A stretch of DNA of 64,000 nucleotides from Sulfitobacter mediterraneus (GTDB lineage Bacteria > Pseudomonadota > Alphaproteobacteria > Rhodobacterales > Rhodobacteraceae): the NCBI RefSeq assembly GCF_016801775.1, contig NZ_CP069007.1, positions 28,114 through 92,113 on the forward strand, in the 5' to 3' direction. A model generated the notes under the pieces. The model was not told the DNA's origin. It worked only from the letters and a program-made list of their open reading frames with translations, and made no database searches. The position numbers and the translations under genes were made by a program. Below are positions 8,856 to 17,651 of the stretch, in pieces; the first letter of the stretch is position 1; every line of letters starts with the position of its first letter.

Positions 8856-9647
8856 TCAGCCCTTGGGAACCAAAGCCAATGCCCGGATAGGGCTGCCTGT
8901 GCCGTTCTTGATCTTCAGCGGCGCGGCAATCAGGATCGCGCCCTTGGCGGGCAGTTTGTCCAGATTGGCCAGTGACGCCAGACCAAAGCAATTGTCGCGG
9001 TGCAGCAGGTTATGCGCCGGATAGGGCGGCTCCATTCCACCCGCTTGGCCCGCGTCCGTGCCTATGCACTGCGTGCCCCAGCCAACGATTTTCTTACTCA
9101 AAAGATATTCAATGCAATCCGGCGTCGGTCCGGGGCTGTGCGGGCCGGTTTCATCGGCATTCAGGAACTTGGCCTCATCATCCACGCGGCTGTCCCAATC
9201 GGTGCGCATCACCACCCATTCGCCTGCGCCAATCTCGCCATGTTCCTTTTCCCAGGCCTTCACCCCATCCGCGGTCAGCAGGAAATCCTCGTTCTCGGCA
9301 CTTTCTTTTGAGCAATCGATCACGTTCACCGGCGCAACCAGACGCTGCACATCCAGTTTGTCAGTATAACCGTCCGGATAATCCTTGCCGGTGATCCAGT
9401 GATGCGGCGCGTCAAAATGGGTGCCGGAATGCTCCCCCAACACCATCCAGTTCCAGGCAAAGAACGGGCCGTCATTGTCATATTCACTGATCTTGTGGAT
9501 CTCGACCTTGGGCGTGTTCTTGGCAAAATCCGGTGGCAGCTGAAGGATTGGCGTGTCCGGGCCAAGCACCCCGGAACAATCCACAACTTCCACTCCACCA
9601 GAGGCCAGCATCGCCCCCAAATTGCTTACGACATCCGCAGCGCTCAT
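8856..9647 (-). CDS. Cyclase-family hydrolase (kynurenine formamidase-like)
   Basis: A 263-residue metal-dependent hydrolase of the cyclase/KynB-like family. The metal-binding motif HSGTHFDAPHHW is clear, and later conserved phrases include WVVMRTDWDSR and GWGTQCIGTDAG. The start is set at 9647 because a strong GGGAGTGAG ribosome-binding site precedes it; the 21-codon upstream extension is unlikely. It is the first gene of the minus-strand operon to iorB. It may open an amide, lactone or ring intermediate made by the neighbouring flavoproteins. A kynureninase-like gene lies 11 kb away, so a formamidase role is possible but not shown. Confidence 0.8.
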   Translation of the reverse strand: MSAADVVSNLGAMLASGGVEVVDCSGVLGPDTPILQLPPDFAKNTPKVEIHKISEYDNDGPFFAWNWMVLGEHSGTHFDAPHHWITGKDYPDGYTDKLDVQRLVAPVNVIDCSKESAENEDFLLTADGVKAWEKEHGEIGAGEWVVMRTDWDSRVDDEAKFLNADETGPHSPGPTPDCIEYLLSKKIVGWGTQCIGTDAGQAGGMEPPYPAHNLLHRDNCFGLASLANLDKLPAKGAILIAAPLKIKNGTGSPIRALALVPKG

Positions 9648-9740
9648 GTTTCTCACTCCCTGAAGGTTGCGCGATTTTGCTCCGCGCAATGTTTGTCGCG
9701 TGTTGGCCACGCAGGTTTGGATGAATCAATGCTAGACAAG

Positions 9741-9759
9741 TTTACATGCATTTGCAATT
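9741..9759. promoter_or_regulatory. Candidate operator in the divergent promoter (copy 1)
   Basis: TTTACATGCATTTGCAATT sits between the divergent cyclase and FAD-oxidoreductase operons. It matches 15 of 19 positions with 22803-22821, another divergent promoter in the window. It can be read as two TTTRCA half-sites 10 bp apart, i.e. on one face of the helix. The binding protein is unknown; a local MarR protein is a candidate. Confidence 0.4.
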
Positions 9760-9784
9760 ATCTTGTTCGGGAGGATCGTCAGAA

Positions 9785-11353
9785 ATGACCATGGAACCGG
9801 ACGCGATATTCATCGGCGCAGGGCACAACAGCCTTGCCTGTGCGTGCCATTTGGCAGCGCGCGGTTGGTCCGTTGAGATCTTTGAACAAGCGCCCGAACC
9901 CGGCGGCGCGGTCAAAACAGGCGCTTATACCCTGCCGGGGTTCCGCCACGATTGGGCCGCGATGAACCTGTCGCTTTTTGCCGGATCGGCCTTTCACACA
10001 GAGCATGCAGAGGAACTGTCCAAACATGGGCTGGCTTTCGCGCCCACCGGCAATCCCTTTGCCAGCGTGTTCCCAGACGGGCGCTGGCTTGGTATCTCCA
10101 ATGACCCCGCGATCACCAAGGCTCGCGTGCGTGGTTTTTCCGATGCCGACGCACAGGCCTGGCAAGATCTGACAGACGGTTTTCCGGACATGGCAGATTC
10201 GGTTTTTGCCGTGTTGGGCAGCCCGATGAATTTACGTGCATTTTCATCCTTAGGGTGGAAGACATGGCGCAAGCGCGGCGGCGGCGGCACGCTTGATCTG
10301 GCCCGTTTCATGTTGATGTCGCCCCGCGCATGGCTTGATCAGACCTTTGAAAGTGACCACGTCAAAGCGACCCTTGCCGCCTGGGGCATGCACCTCGATT
10401 TCGCGCCCGATATCGCGGGCGGCGCGGTTTTTCCCTATCTCGAAGCGATGGCAGGTCAGGCATTTGGCATGGTTCTGGGCCAGGGCGGCGCAGACACGAT
10501 GACCAAGGCCATGATCAAGATGATCGAGGCACGTGGCGGCAAGGTGCATTGCAACGCCGAGGTGACAGCGATCGAACAGGCCGGCGGTCGCGCCACGGGT
10601 ATTACGCTGGCTGATGGCCGTTTCATTGGCGCCTCCAAGGCCGTGATTGCCAATGTCGCGCCCTCAGCCTTGATGAAGCTGACCGGCGGCACCGGCGATG
10701 CGCGTCACGAGACCGCAATGACCGGATTTCAACACGCTCCCGGCACGATGATGATCCATCTGGCGATGGACGCCCTGCCCGATTGGTCCGCGCCGGAACT
10801 CAAACGTTTCGCCTATGTGCATCTGGCCCCGTCGATGGATCAGATGGCCCGCACCTATGCGCAGGCCAAGGCCGGATTGCTGCCCGATGAGCCCGTTATC
10901 GTTTGCGGACAACCCACCGTGGTTGATCCCTCGCGCGCCCCTGCGGGCAAACATGTATTGTGGTTGCAAGTGCGCATGGCGCCGGGCGAAATCAAAGGTG
11001 ATGCCGCTGGCACCATTCCTGACACAAATTGGCAGGATGCCGCGACGCCCTTTGCCGAACGGGCCCTTGATATTGTTGAACGTTACGCCCCCGGCACACG
11101 GGACAAGATCCTTGGCCAGCATATCGTCACACCGGACATGTTGCAGGCCGACAATCCCAATCTAATCGGCGGTGATCAGGTCTGCGGCAGCCACCATCTG
11201 CACCAACATTTCATGAACCGGCCCGCCCGCGGCTATGCCGACGGCAGCACGCCGATCAAACATCTTTATCACACCGGGGCCGCCGTTTGGCCCGGTGGCG
11301 GAACAGGCGCGGGGCCCGGCACCCTGTTGGCCAAAAAACTTGTCGGAAAATAG
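9785..11353 (+). CDS. Phytoene-desaturase-like FAD-dependent oxidoreductase (second copy)
   Basis: A 522-residue paralogue of the product at 7290-8852, with the FAD fold DAIFIGAGHNSLACACHLAA, EQAPEPGGAVKTG, and the C-terminal HLYHTGAAVWPGGGTGAGPG. Both share the block CGQPTVVDPSRAPAGKHVLW or a close variant. The ATG at 9785 follows GGGAGG by 10 nt; an ATG 6 nt later is an alternative. It heads the plus-strand operon with the dipeptide-type transporter, so substrate uptake and oxidation are probably co-expressed. Two related flavoproteins from one divergent promoter suggest two successive oxidations or a heterodimer (inference). Confidence 0.8.
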   Translation: MTMEPDAIFIGAGHNSLACACHLAARGWSVEIFEQAPEPGGAVKTGAYTLPGFRHDWAAMNLSLFAGSAFHTEHAEELSKHGLAFAPTGNPFASVFPDGRWLGISNDPAITKARVRGFSDADAQAWQDLTDGFPDMADSVFAVLGSPMNLRAFSSLGWKTWRKRGGGGTLDLARFMLMSPRAWLDQTFESDHVKATLAAWGMHLDFAPDIAGGAVFPYLEAMAGQAFGMVLGQGGADTMTKAMIKMIEARGGKVHCNAEVTAIEQAGGRATGITLADGRFIGASKAVIANVAPSALMKLTGGTGDARHETAMTGFQHAPGTMMIHLAMDALPDWSAPELKRFAYVHLAPSMDQMARTYAQAKAGLLPDEPVIVCGQPTVVDPSRAPAGKHVLWLQVRMAPGEIKGDAAGTIPDTNWQDAATPFAERALDIVERYAPGTRDKILGQHIVTPDMLQADNPNLIGGDQVCGSHHLHQHFMNRPARGYADGSTPIKHLYHTGAAVWPGGGTGAGPGTLLAKKLVGK

Positions 11354-11391
11354 CAAAGAACCAACAAAATCAACGATCAGGGAGATCCAGA

Positions 11392-12918
11392 ATGACACTT
11401 TCAAGAAGAAGCCTGCTCAAGTCCTCAGCCGCAGCCGCGACATTTGCCGTCGTCGGCCTGCCCAGTTTTGCCCAAGCGATTGACGAATTGGTCATCGCCT
11501 ACAACGTCAACCTGCCCAGTTGGGATCCGACCGTCGGCCTATCTGCGGTAAACCCGACCATTCAAGGGTTCTACCAATCGGTTTTTGACCTCTTCATCCC
11601 GCAGAACACTGACCTCAGCTTTGGTTCAGGCATCATCACGGACTACGGATGGAACGACGACCGCAGCGCGATCTGGATGGATGTGCGCGAGGGCGTCACC
11701 TGGCACAATGGCGATCCATTGACCGCCGAAGATGTGGCCTGGTCCCTGACCCGCGCGGGCAATCCTGACAGCGGCAACCCGATCCAGTTCATCTGGGGCA
11801 AGGTCAACAATATCCAGACAGACGGCAACCGCGTGACCGCCGACATGCCCGAATATGAACCGACGTTCTTTAAGTGGATGTCCTTCCTCACCGGCTATGT
11901 CATGCCAAAGAAATACTACGAAGAGGTCGGCGCGGAAGGCTTCGAAGCGGCCCCCATCGGCTCCGGTCCCTATATGGTCGAAAAATTCGAGCGCAACGCC
12001 TTTGTCCGCTTGAAGGCCAACGAGAATTACTGGGGCGGTGCGCCGGAGTTCAAGACGGTGACGATCAAGTTTGTGACCGACGCCGCCAGCCGTGTGGCAG
12101 AGGTGGAATCGGGCAACAGCCATGTCACGCTCGAAGTCCCTTATGAAGAATTCGACCGCCTCAAAGCCAAAGACGGCATTGAAGGCGTGGCCGCGCCCAT
12201 TTCCGATATCGGGATGATTTTCCTCAATGATATTGAGGTGATGACAGACCCCAACGTGCGCAAGGCCGCCGCCCATGCCATCGACAAATCATTGATCATC
12301 GAACGGCTTCTCTCGGGCTACGGCGTGCCCATCGACACGCTGCAAACCCCCGATTACGTCGCCTATGACGACAGCATCAAGGTGCCTTACGATCCGGAAA
12401 AATCCAAGGAACTGCTGGCCGCTTCCGGCTATGGTCCTGACAATCCGGTCAAGTTCAAGATCCAGACCACCAAGGGCTTCAAACCCAAGGATTACGAGAT
12501 GGTGCAAGCCATCGTGGGCCTCTGGCGCCGGGTCGGCATCGAAGCAGAGATCGAGGTTTACGAGATCGCCAAACACTTCGAGCTGCGCGCCGCAGATCAA
12601 CTGGCCCCGGCCGCCTTCTACAACTGGGGCAATTCCGTGGGCGATCCGACCACCTCGACCGGCTTTGCGATGTTCGGCCCCTCGCCGCATTCGGTCTGGG
12701 ACGGTGAGGAAACGTTTAACGCGATCCTGCCGCTTTGGGGCGAGGCGGATGAGGCCAAGCGGATCGAGGGCTGGAAAGCCGTCGACAAACGCATCGCCGA
12801 AAACGCCGAAGTCATCCCGCTGCTGCAATATGTGCAACCGATCCTGCACAGCTCTGCCGTCAAGGTCACACCGCACCGTTCTGGCGCGTTGCTGCCGCAC
12901 CTGATGACCCGCGCATAA
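11392..12918 (+). CDS. ABC transporter substrate-binding protein, family 5 (peptide/nickel type)
   Basis: A 508-residue periplasmic protein with a twin-arginine signal (MTLSRRSLLKSSAAAATFA, cleavage near SFAQA). Family 5 solute-binding features include DVREGVTWHNGDPLTAEDVAWS and IGSGPYMVEKF. The start at 11392 is chosen for the Tat signal and the GGGAG site just before it; an in-frame extension to 11287 overlaps the upstream gene. It would deliver a peptide-like or other organic solute to the permeases encoded next. A stem-loop follows before the permease genes, which would lower permease expression relative to the binding protein. Confidence 0.9.
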   Translation: MTLSRRSLLKSSAAAATFAVVGLPSFAQAIDELVIAYNVNLPSWDPTVGLSAVNPTIQGFYQSVFDLFIPQNTDLSFGSGIITDYGWNDDRSAIWMDVREGVTWHNGDPLTAEDVAWSLTRAGNPDSGNPIQFIWGKVNNIQTDGNRVTADMPEYEPTFFKWMSFLTGYVMPKKYYEEVGAEGFEAAPIGSGPYMVEKFERNAFVRLKANENYWGGAPEFKTVTIKFVTDAASRVAEVESGNSHVTLEVPYEEFDRLKAKDGIEGVAAPISDIGMIFLNDIEVMTDPNVRKAAAHAIDKSLIIERLLSGYGVPIDTLQTPDYVAYDDSIKVPYDPEKSKELLAASGYGPDNPVKFKIQTTKGFKPKDYEMVQAIVGLWRRVGIEAEIEVYEIAKHFELRAADQLAPAAFYNWGNSVGDPTTSTGFAMFGPSPHSVWDGEETFNAILPLWGEADEAKRIEGWKAVDKRIAENAEVIPLLQYVQPILHSSAVKVTPHRSGALLPHLMTRA

Positions 12919-12936
12919 GAACCACCCTGGAACTGG

Positions 12937-12967
12937 CGGGGCTGGTGCAAACTGGCCCCGTCCTTTT
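12937..12967 (+). terminator. Stem-loop attenuator/terminator after the binding-protein gene
   Basis: CGGGGC (12937-12942) pairs with GCCCCG (12955-12960) across a 12-nt loop, followed by TCCTTTTT. It lies between the binding protein and the first permease gene, a usual position for partial termination in ABC operons. Confidence 0.55.
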
Positions 12968-12981
12968 TCGAACGGACCTTC

Positions 12982-13992
12982 ATGACACTCCTGCGCCTCA
13001 TCCTTTTGCGGATATTGACCACCGCAATCACGCTGTTTGGTGTGGCGGTGATCGTTTTTGTTGTTATCCGCGTGGTGCCCGGCAACCCCATCGCCATGAT
13101 GCTGCCGCCCGGTGCCACCGATGCCGATATCGCACGGCTTCAGGCGCAATATGGTTTCGACAAATCCATATTCGAACAGTTCCTCATCTGGCTTGGCGGT
13201 GTGATGCAGGGCGATTTCGGCACCTCGATCTCCCTGCGCCAACCGGTCTCGATGCTGGTTCTGGGCCGCCTGCCCGCCACGCTTGAACTGTCGATCTTTG
13301 CCTTGGTGATCGCGGTGGTGATCGGTGGCACAATGGCCCTCACCGGCACCCGCTATCGAGACACCAAGACAGAAGGCGCCATTGACGTCAGCGCGGGCAT
13401 GGCCCTGTCGGTGCCGGATTTCCTCTGGGGTTTGGTGTTAATCTTACTTTTTGGGGTGCTTTGGCCGGTTTTCCACATCTCCGGACGGATCTCTCCTTCG
13501 CTCAACATTGATTTCACGACGAATTTTTATGTTTTCGAATCCCTGTTTCGCTTGCGGTTTGATGTCTGGCTCGACCTGCTGAGCCATATGTTCATGCCTG
13601 CCCTTGCCCTGGCCATCCCCTTGGCCGCAATCATTGCACAGCTTTTAAAACAGTCTCTAAAGGAGACCATGCATCTGGATTACGTGACCCTCGCCCGCAC
13701 CAAAGGCTACAGCGAACATCACGTTATCACCCGCGAAGCCCTGCCAAATGCGATCCTGCCCACGTTAACTCTTGTCGGGGTGCAATTTACCTTTCTGATA
13801 GGAGGCACGGTGATCATCGAACGGCTGTTTTCTTATGAAGGATTGGGAAACATGGCCATCGACGCCGTGATCAACCGCGATCTGCCGCTCATTCAGGGCA
13901 TCGTGATCCTGTTTGCCCTGCTCTTTACCCTCGTAAATCTGGCCGTTGATATGCTCTACGTCGTTCTGAACCCCCGCCTGCGCCATGCGTGA
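12982..13992 (+). CDS. Dipeptide-type ABC transporter permease (DppB-like)
   Basis: A 336-residue inner-membrane protein of the DppB/OppB family, starting LRLILLRILTTAITLFGVAV and containing VRVVPGNPIA, which are the family N-terminal TM and signature. The EAA-like cytoplasmic loop (LDYVTLARTKGYSEHHVITR) precedes the last TM segments. It overlaps the next permease by 8 nt. It forms the channel with the DppC-like partner. A TTTAGAGACTG repeat (reverse orientation) lies at 13651-13661 within codons for KQSLK. Confidence 0.9.
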   Translation: MTLLRLILLRILTTAITLFGVAVIVFVVIRVVPGNPIAMMLPPGATDADIARLQAQYGFDKSIFEQFLIWLGGVMQGDFGTSISLRQPVSMLVLGRLPATLELSIFALVIAVVIGGTMALTGTRYRDTKTEGAIDVSAGMALSVPDFLWGLVLILLFGVLWPVFHISGRISPSLNIDFTTNFYVFESLFRLRFDVWLDLLSHMFMPALALAIPLAAIIAQLLKQSLKETMHLDYVTLARTKGYSEHHVITREALPNAILPTLTLVGVQFTFLIGGTVIIERLFSYEGLGNMAIDAVINRDLPLIQGIVILFALLFTLVNLAVDMLYVVLNPRLRHA

Positions 13993-14836
13993 CGCACGAG
14001 GAGACATAAAGCGGCCCATCGGACTGCGTCTGTGGCTTTCGGGGGGATGGCTAACCCTTTTGGCGCTGGCCGCGATCTTTGCGCCGCTCATCGCGCCTCA
14101 AGACCCGCTGGCACAAGATCTGTTCACATCCCGCCTGCCACCCTTCTGGGATGCCAAGGCAGAACCCGGATACTGGCTTGGCTCGGACTCACTGGGCCGC
14201 GATGTGCTGTCGCGAATAGTCTATGGTGCGCGTTTGGCTCTGATCGTGGCGCTTGTCGCGGGAACATTGACCTGTCTTGTTGGCGGCACACTTGGCCTCA
14301 TCGCCGGCTATTACCGTGGCTGGCCGGATCGGATCATCAGCCGCTTTGTCGATATCTGGATGGCCTTTCCACCCGTCCTCTTTGCTATTTTGCTGATTGC
14401 GGTTCTGGGGCCGGGGTTGATGTCGATCATCATCGCCATCGTCGTGATCGACTGGACCCGTTTTGCCCGTGTGATCCGCGCCGAGGCAATGAGCCAGGGG
14501 GTGATGGATTATGTCGCCTCTGCGCAAGTTGCCGGGCGTGGAAAATTCGGCACGATGATCACCGAAATTCTGCCCAATGTCCTGCCGACCATGGTCGCCC
14601 TGTTAACTCTTGAGATGGGGATTGCCGTCATCGTGGAGGCGATTCTCAGCTTTGTGAACCTTTCAATCTCTACCGATAGCCCGACATGGGGCGGCATGAT
14701 CTCCGAGGGGCGCACATCGGTGCATCAGGCTTGGTGGGTGCTGGTTTTCCCACTCATCACGCTTTTCCTGACGGTCCTCAGCTTCAGCCAACTGGGCGAA
14801 GGGCTCAAGGACCGCTTTGATCCGGTGCTGCGATGA
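13985..14836 (+). CDS. Dipeptide-type ABC transporter permease (DppC-like)
   Basis: A 283-residue permease of the DppC/OppC family. It has the N-terminal TM, a periplasmic loop with PAKAEPGYWLGSDSLGRDVLS-type wording (the family hallmark is LGSDSLGRDVLSR), and the EAA loop VMDYVASAQVAGRGKFGTM. It overlaps both neighbours (8 nt and 4 nt), so it is translationally coupled. It pairs with the DppB-like product. Confidence 0.9.
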   Translation: MRDARGDIKRPIGLRLWLSGGWLTLLALAAIFAPLIAPQDPLAQDLFTSRLPPFWDAKAEPGYWLGSDSLGRDVLSRIVYGARLALIVALVAGTLTCLVGGTLGLIAGYYRGWPDRIISRFVDIWMAFPPVLFAILLIAVLGPGLMSIIIAIVVIDWTRFARVIRAEAMSQGVMDYVASAQVAGRGKFGTMITEILPNVLPTMVALLTLEMGIAVIVEAILSFVNLSISTDSPTWGGMISEGRTSVHQAWWVLVFPLITLFLTVLSFSQLGEGLKDRFDPVLR

Positions 14837-15702
14837 AGCCGTATCTCTCCATTCGCAATCTGTGTGTCACCCTCAAACATGGGGCGCCAATCCTGCGATC
14901 GGTGTCCCTGGATGTGTCCGCCGGTCAGGTGCATGGGCTGGTGGGGGAATCCGGTGCCGGTAAGTCCATGATCGGCAAGGCGGTTCTGGGCACCCTGCCC
15001 CGCGCCCTGCGCATCCAATCGGGCGAGATCTGGTTGGACGGCGTCGATCTGTTGACCCTCCCCGCGCAAGAGCGGCGCAAGCGCATCGGCAGCACCGCCG
15101 CCTTGATCCCGCAAGATCCGCTTACCGCCTTGAACCCATCCCGGCGCATTGGGCCGCAAATCACACGACGTCTGGTCGATATTCTGGGTTGGCGCAAAGC
15201 CGTCGCCGAGGCACGCGCGTTGGAGCTATTGGCAGAGGTGCATATTCCCGATCCGGCCCGCGTGATGCGCAGCTATCCGCATGAGCTGTCCGGCGGTATG
15301 CGTCAGCGTATTCTAATCGCCTCCGCCTTTGCTGCCGAACCCAAGCTGATCATTGCAGACGAACCGACAACGGCCCTGGATGTGACTGTACAAAAGCAAA
15401 TCCTGCGCCTGATCGCCGATATGCAGGCGCGTCACGGCACCGCGCTTCTGTTTGTGACCCATGACCTCGGTGTGGTGTCCAAAGTCTGCGATACACTGTC
15501 GGTGCTCTATGCTGGCAAGGTTGTGGAGGACGCAGGGATGCACCGCTTTTTCATGCGGCCGGTTCACCCCTATTCCGCCGCATTGCTTGCCGCGACACCG
15601 ACATACACTAATCCCACGGGAAGCCTGACACCTGTTCCGGCGACAGTGATAGAAGACGTGGAAACCGAAGTGCGCCAACATGACATAAGGGCCGGCGGAT
15701 GA
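14833..15702 (+). CDS. Dipeptide-type ABC transporter ATPase (DppD-like)
   Basis: A 289-residue ATPase with Walker A GESGAGKS, signature LSGGMRQRILIASAF, Walker B LIIADEPTTALDV and H-loop VTHDLG. It is slightly short for the DppD family (about 320), lacking much of the C-terminal Cys-rich tail usual there, and it ends shortly after PTYTNPTGSL. It overlaps neighbours by 4 nt on each side. It energises import with the next ATPase. Confidence 0.9.
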   Translation: MKPYLSIRNLCVTLKHGAPILRSVSLDVSAGQVHGLVGESGAGKSMIGKAVLGTLPRALRIQSGEIWLDGVDLLTLPAQERRKRIGSTAALIPQDPLTALNPSRRIGPQITRRLVDILGWRKAVAEARALELLAEVHIPDPARVMRSYPHELSGGMRQRILIASAFAAEPKLIIADEPTTALDVTVQKQILRLIADMQARHGTALLFVTHDLGVVSKVCDTLSVLYAGKVVEDAGMHRFFMRPVHPYSAALLAATPTYTNPTGSLTPVPATVIEDVETEVRQHDIRAGG

Positions 15703-16493
15703 TGTATCAGGTCAAGGATCTCCGGCTGTCTTTCCCCGATATGGCTCACAAACCGCTTTTTGGCGCCGCGCCTCGCATTGAGGTGCTCAAAGGCGTCAGC
15801 TTTGACCTGCACAAGGGCGCGGTGTTGGGCATCGTCGGCGGGTCCGGGTCCGGCAAATCGACGCTCGGCCGTGCGATGCTACGGCTTCTGGAGCCCGACA
15901 CCGGGCAGATATTGTTCGATGGGCAGGATATTACCCATATGCCCGAAGATGGCCTGAGAGGGATGCGCAGGCGCTTTCAGATGATTTTCCAAGATCCAAT
16001 GTCTTCCTTGAACCCGCGCCGACGTGTGGGCGGCATCATCGCTGGCCCCCTGCGCTTGCACGGGTTCGAAGATGCACCCGCACGGGTGGCGGAGGCGCTG
16101 GATATGGTTGGTTTGCCGCGGCATTTCGCCCAGAGATTTCCGCATGAACTGTCGGGAGGCCAACGGCAACGGGTTGGTATCGCGCGCGCCATTGCCCTGC
16201 GTCCTGACTTCATCCTTGCGGATGAGATCGTGTCGGGGCTTGATGTGTCGTCCCAGGCGCAGGTGCTGAACTTGCTTGAAGAACTGGTCAAGGAACTGGG
16301 CCTGACGCTGGGATTTATCAGCCATGATCTTTCCGTGATCCGCCGCCTGTGTGACCGAATACTGGTTCTGCACCACGGCGAAGTCGTTGAGGATTCGGAG
16401 ACAGCCGCGCTTTTTGACGCTCCGAAAGCCGAGTATACACGCGAGTTGCTGGATGCGATCCCCTTGCCGGACCCTCATCAGAACTGGACCTGA
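15699..16493 (+). CDS. Dipeptide-type ABC transporter ATPase (DppF-like)
   Basis: A 264-residue ATPase with Walker A GGSGSGKST, signature LSGGQRQRVGIARAI and H-loop ISHDLSV. The Walker B neighbourhood reads ILADEIVSGLDVSSQ, where the common form is DEPVSALD, so Pro is replaced by Ile. It ends at IPLPDPHQNWT. It is the last gene of the plus-strand operon; its stop codon abuts the first parS-like palindrome. Confidence 0.9.
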   Translation: MMYQVKDLRLSFPDMAHKPLFGAAPRIEVLKGVSFDLHKGAVLGIVGGSGSGKSTLGRAMLRLLEPDTGQILFDGQDITHMPEDGLRGMRRRFQMIFQDPMSSLNPRRRVGGIIAGPLRLHGFEDAPARVAEALDMVGLPRHFAQRFPHELSGGQRQRVGIARAIALRPDFILADEIVSGLDVSSQAQVLNLLEELVKELGLTLGFISHDLSVIRRLCDRILVLHHGEVVEDSETAALFDAPKAEYTRELLDAIPLPDPHQNWT

Positions 16494-16508
16494 TTGCCCA
16501 TGGGCAAT
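16493..16508. other. Candidate parS centromere, copy 1
   Basis: ATTGCCCATGGGCAAT is a perfect 16-bp palindrome. A second copy of its 14-bp core lies 138 bp away beside the parB stop. Palindromes repeated next to parAB are the expected form of a ParB-binding centromere. It overlaps the end of the ABC ATPase gene. Confidence 0.7.
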
Positions 16509-16575
16509 TTTGTACTTCTCGAGCCTTATCAAACCTTTAGACCTATTTCACTTTGTCAATTCAAGCCAAAGCATG

Positions 16576-16603
16576 AAAAAAGGGAGAGGCTGATGCCCCT
16601 CCC
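16576..16603 (-). terminator. Rho-independent terminator of the parAB operon
   Basis: On the minus strand, GGGAGGGGC, loop ATCA, GCCTCTCCC and then TTTTTT. This gives a 9-bp stem with one G-U pair followed by six T. It lies downstream of parB and between the two parS-like palindromes. Confidence 0.8.
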
Positions 16604-16646
16604 CCTTAAGCTCTTATCTCATTGATAAATAACGACTTTCCAAATC

Positions 16647-16660
16647 TTGCCCATGGGCAA
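16647..16660. other. Candidate parS centromere, copy 2
   Basis: TTGCCCATGGGCAA is a perfect 14-bp palindrome identical to the core of 16493-16508. It ends one base before the parB stop codon on the opposite strand. Confidence 0.7.
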
Positions 16661-16661
16661 C

Positions 16662-17651
16662 TCAGCCTTTGCGCGCCTTCAAGTAATTTTCGAAGGCACC
16701 CATCAAGGAGGCGTCGGAAAGCGATGCATCAAACTCCATCTGGACCTGGTTTCCGCGTTTCTTGACCATGATCCCCCGCTCCCCCGGCGAACGGCGGTAT
16801 AGTTTTCCGGTCTTTGCTTTTGGCGTTTTAGGCTTGGGGTTTCCGGCTGCAACCAAACGTTTGAAAACATCCGCAGCCTCGACATAACCGCCCTGCCCCT
16901 TCGCCGCGCGTTTCTGTACGCCCGCGAGATGCATCGCCTCTTCCAGAACGCCCGCGGCCTGTTCAGGCACGCTCAGCAATGGTTTGAGCGCACGCGCATG
17001 ACGCTCCTTGATGTCGCGCTTGCTTGCGAAAGCATCAAGAACCTCTTCGGGCATTTTGGCCAGAACCAGATACCGGGAAAGCCATGGCGGGCTCACCTCC
17101 AGCCGCTCTGCCATCGCCTTTTGCGATCCATCATAATAGAGGCGGATCGCCTCGGCATAATCGACAGCCCGTTCATAATCGGAGATGTCTTCGCGATCTC
17201 TGTTCTCGATATCGGCCAGACGAAAGGCCTCTTCGTCCGTAAGGTCGCGCACTTCAACCAGATAGCGGAATTGCGGGTAATTGTGCGCCCGCAACCAGCT
17301 GACGGCAAAGTGTCGCCGCGCACCGCAGATCACCTCAAATTCGTGCTCTTCCCCCGACAGACGCCGGACAATCGCGGGAAACTCCTGCTGACCTTGCGCC
17401 TTGATCCCGTCGATCAGATCGCGGCAGTTGTCCTCTGTCAGAAGCGCATAATCACGGTTGTGTCGTTCCCACATACGGCAGCGGGCAGGATCCACTTGGT
17501 AAAGTGTCTTCTCCTGCATTTCGCCTGACATGCGTTCCCCAATGGAGGTGGACCGCTTGAGGAACCGCGCCCCCGCGCGTTCGGCAGATGGGGCAGGGGT
17601 GTCGAGCCCGCTCAAGACATCGTTAAAAATGGCATCGTGTTTCTTACTCAT
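16662..17651 (-). CDS. parB: Plasmid partition protein ParB
   Basis: A 329-residue ParB/Spo0J-type protein. The N-terminal nuclease-like/CTPase domain includes VICGARRHFAVSWLRA (GxRRxxA box near residue 110) and ADIENRDREDISDYERA. The central helix-turn-helix is SQKAMAERLEVSPPWLSRYL, and the C-terminus is a dimerisation region. It would load at the nearby palindromes and spread, with ParA moving the complex. The ATG overlaps the parA stop by 4 nt. It is a stand-alone parAB pair, not a repABC operon, since the initiator gene is divergent. Confidence 0.93.
   Translation of the reverse strand: MSKKHDAIFNDVLSGLDTPAPSAERAGARFLKRSTSIGERMSGEMQEKTLYQVDPARCRMWERHNRDYALLTEDNCRDLIDGIKAQGQQEFPAIVRRLSGEEHEFEVICGARRHFAVSWLRAHNYPQFRYLVEVRDLTDEEAFRLADIENRDREDISDYERAVDYAEAIRLYYDGSQKAMAERLEVSPPWLSRYLVLAKMPEEVLDAFASKRDIKERHARALKPLLSVPEQAAGVLEEAMHLAGVQKRAAKGQGGYVEAADVFKRLVAAGNPKPKTPKAKTGKLYRRSPGERGIMVKKRGNQVQMEFDASLSDASLMGAFENYLKARKG

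Noticed and set aside
7290..11353. Carotenoid biosynthesis cluster
   Set aside because: Only desaturase-like flavoproteins are present; no crtB, crtE or crtY-type genes were seen, so the family label does not imply carotenoids.
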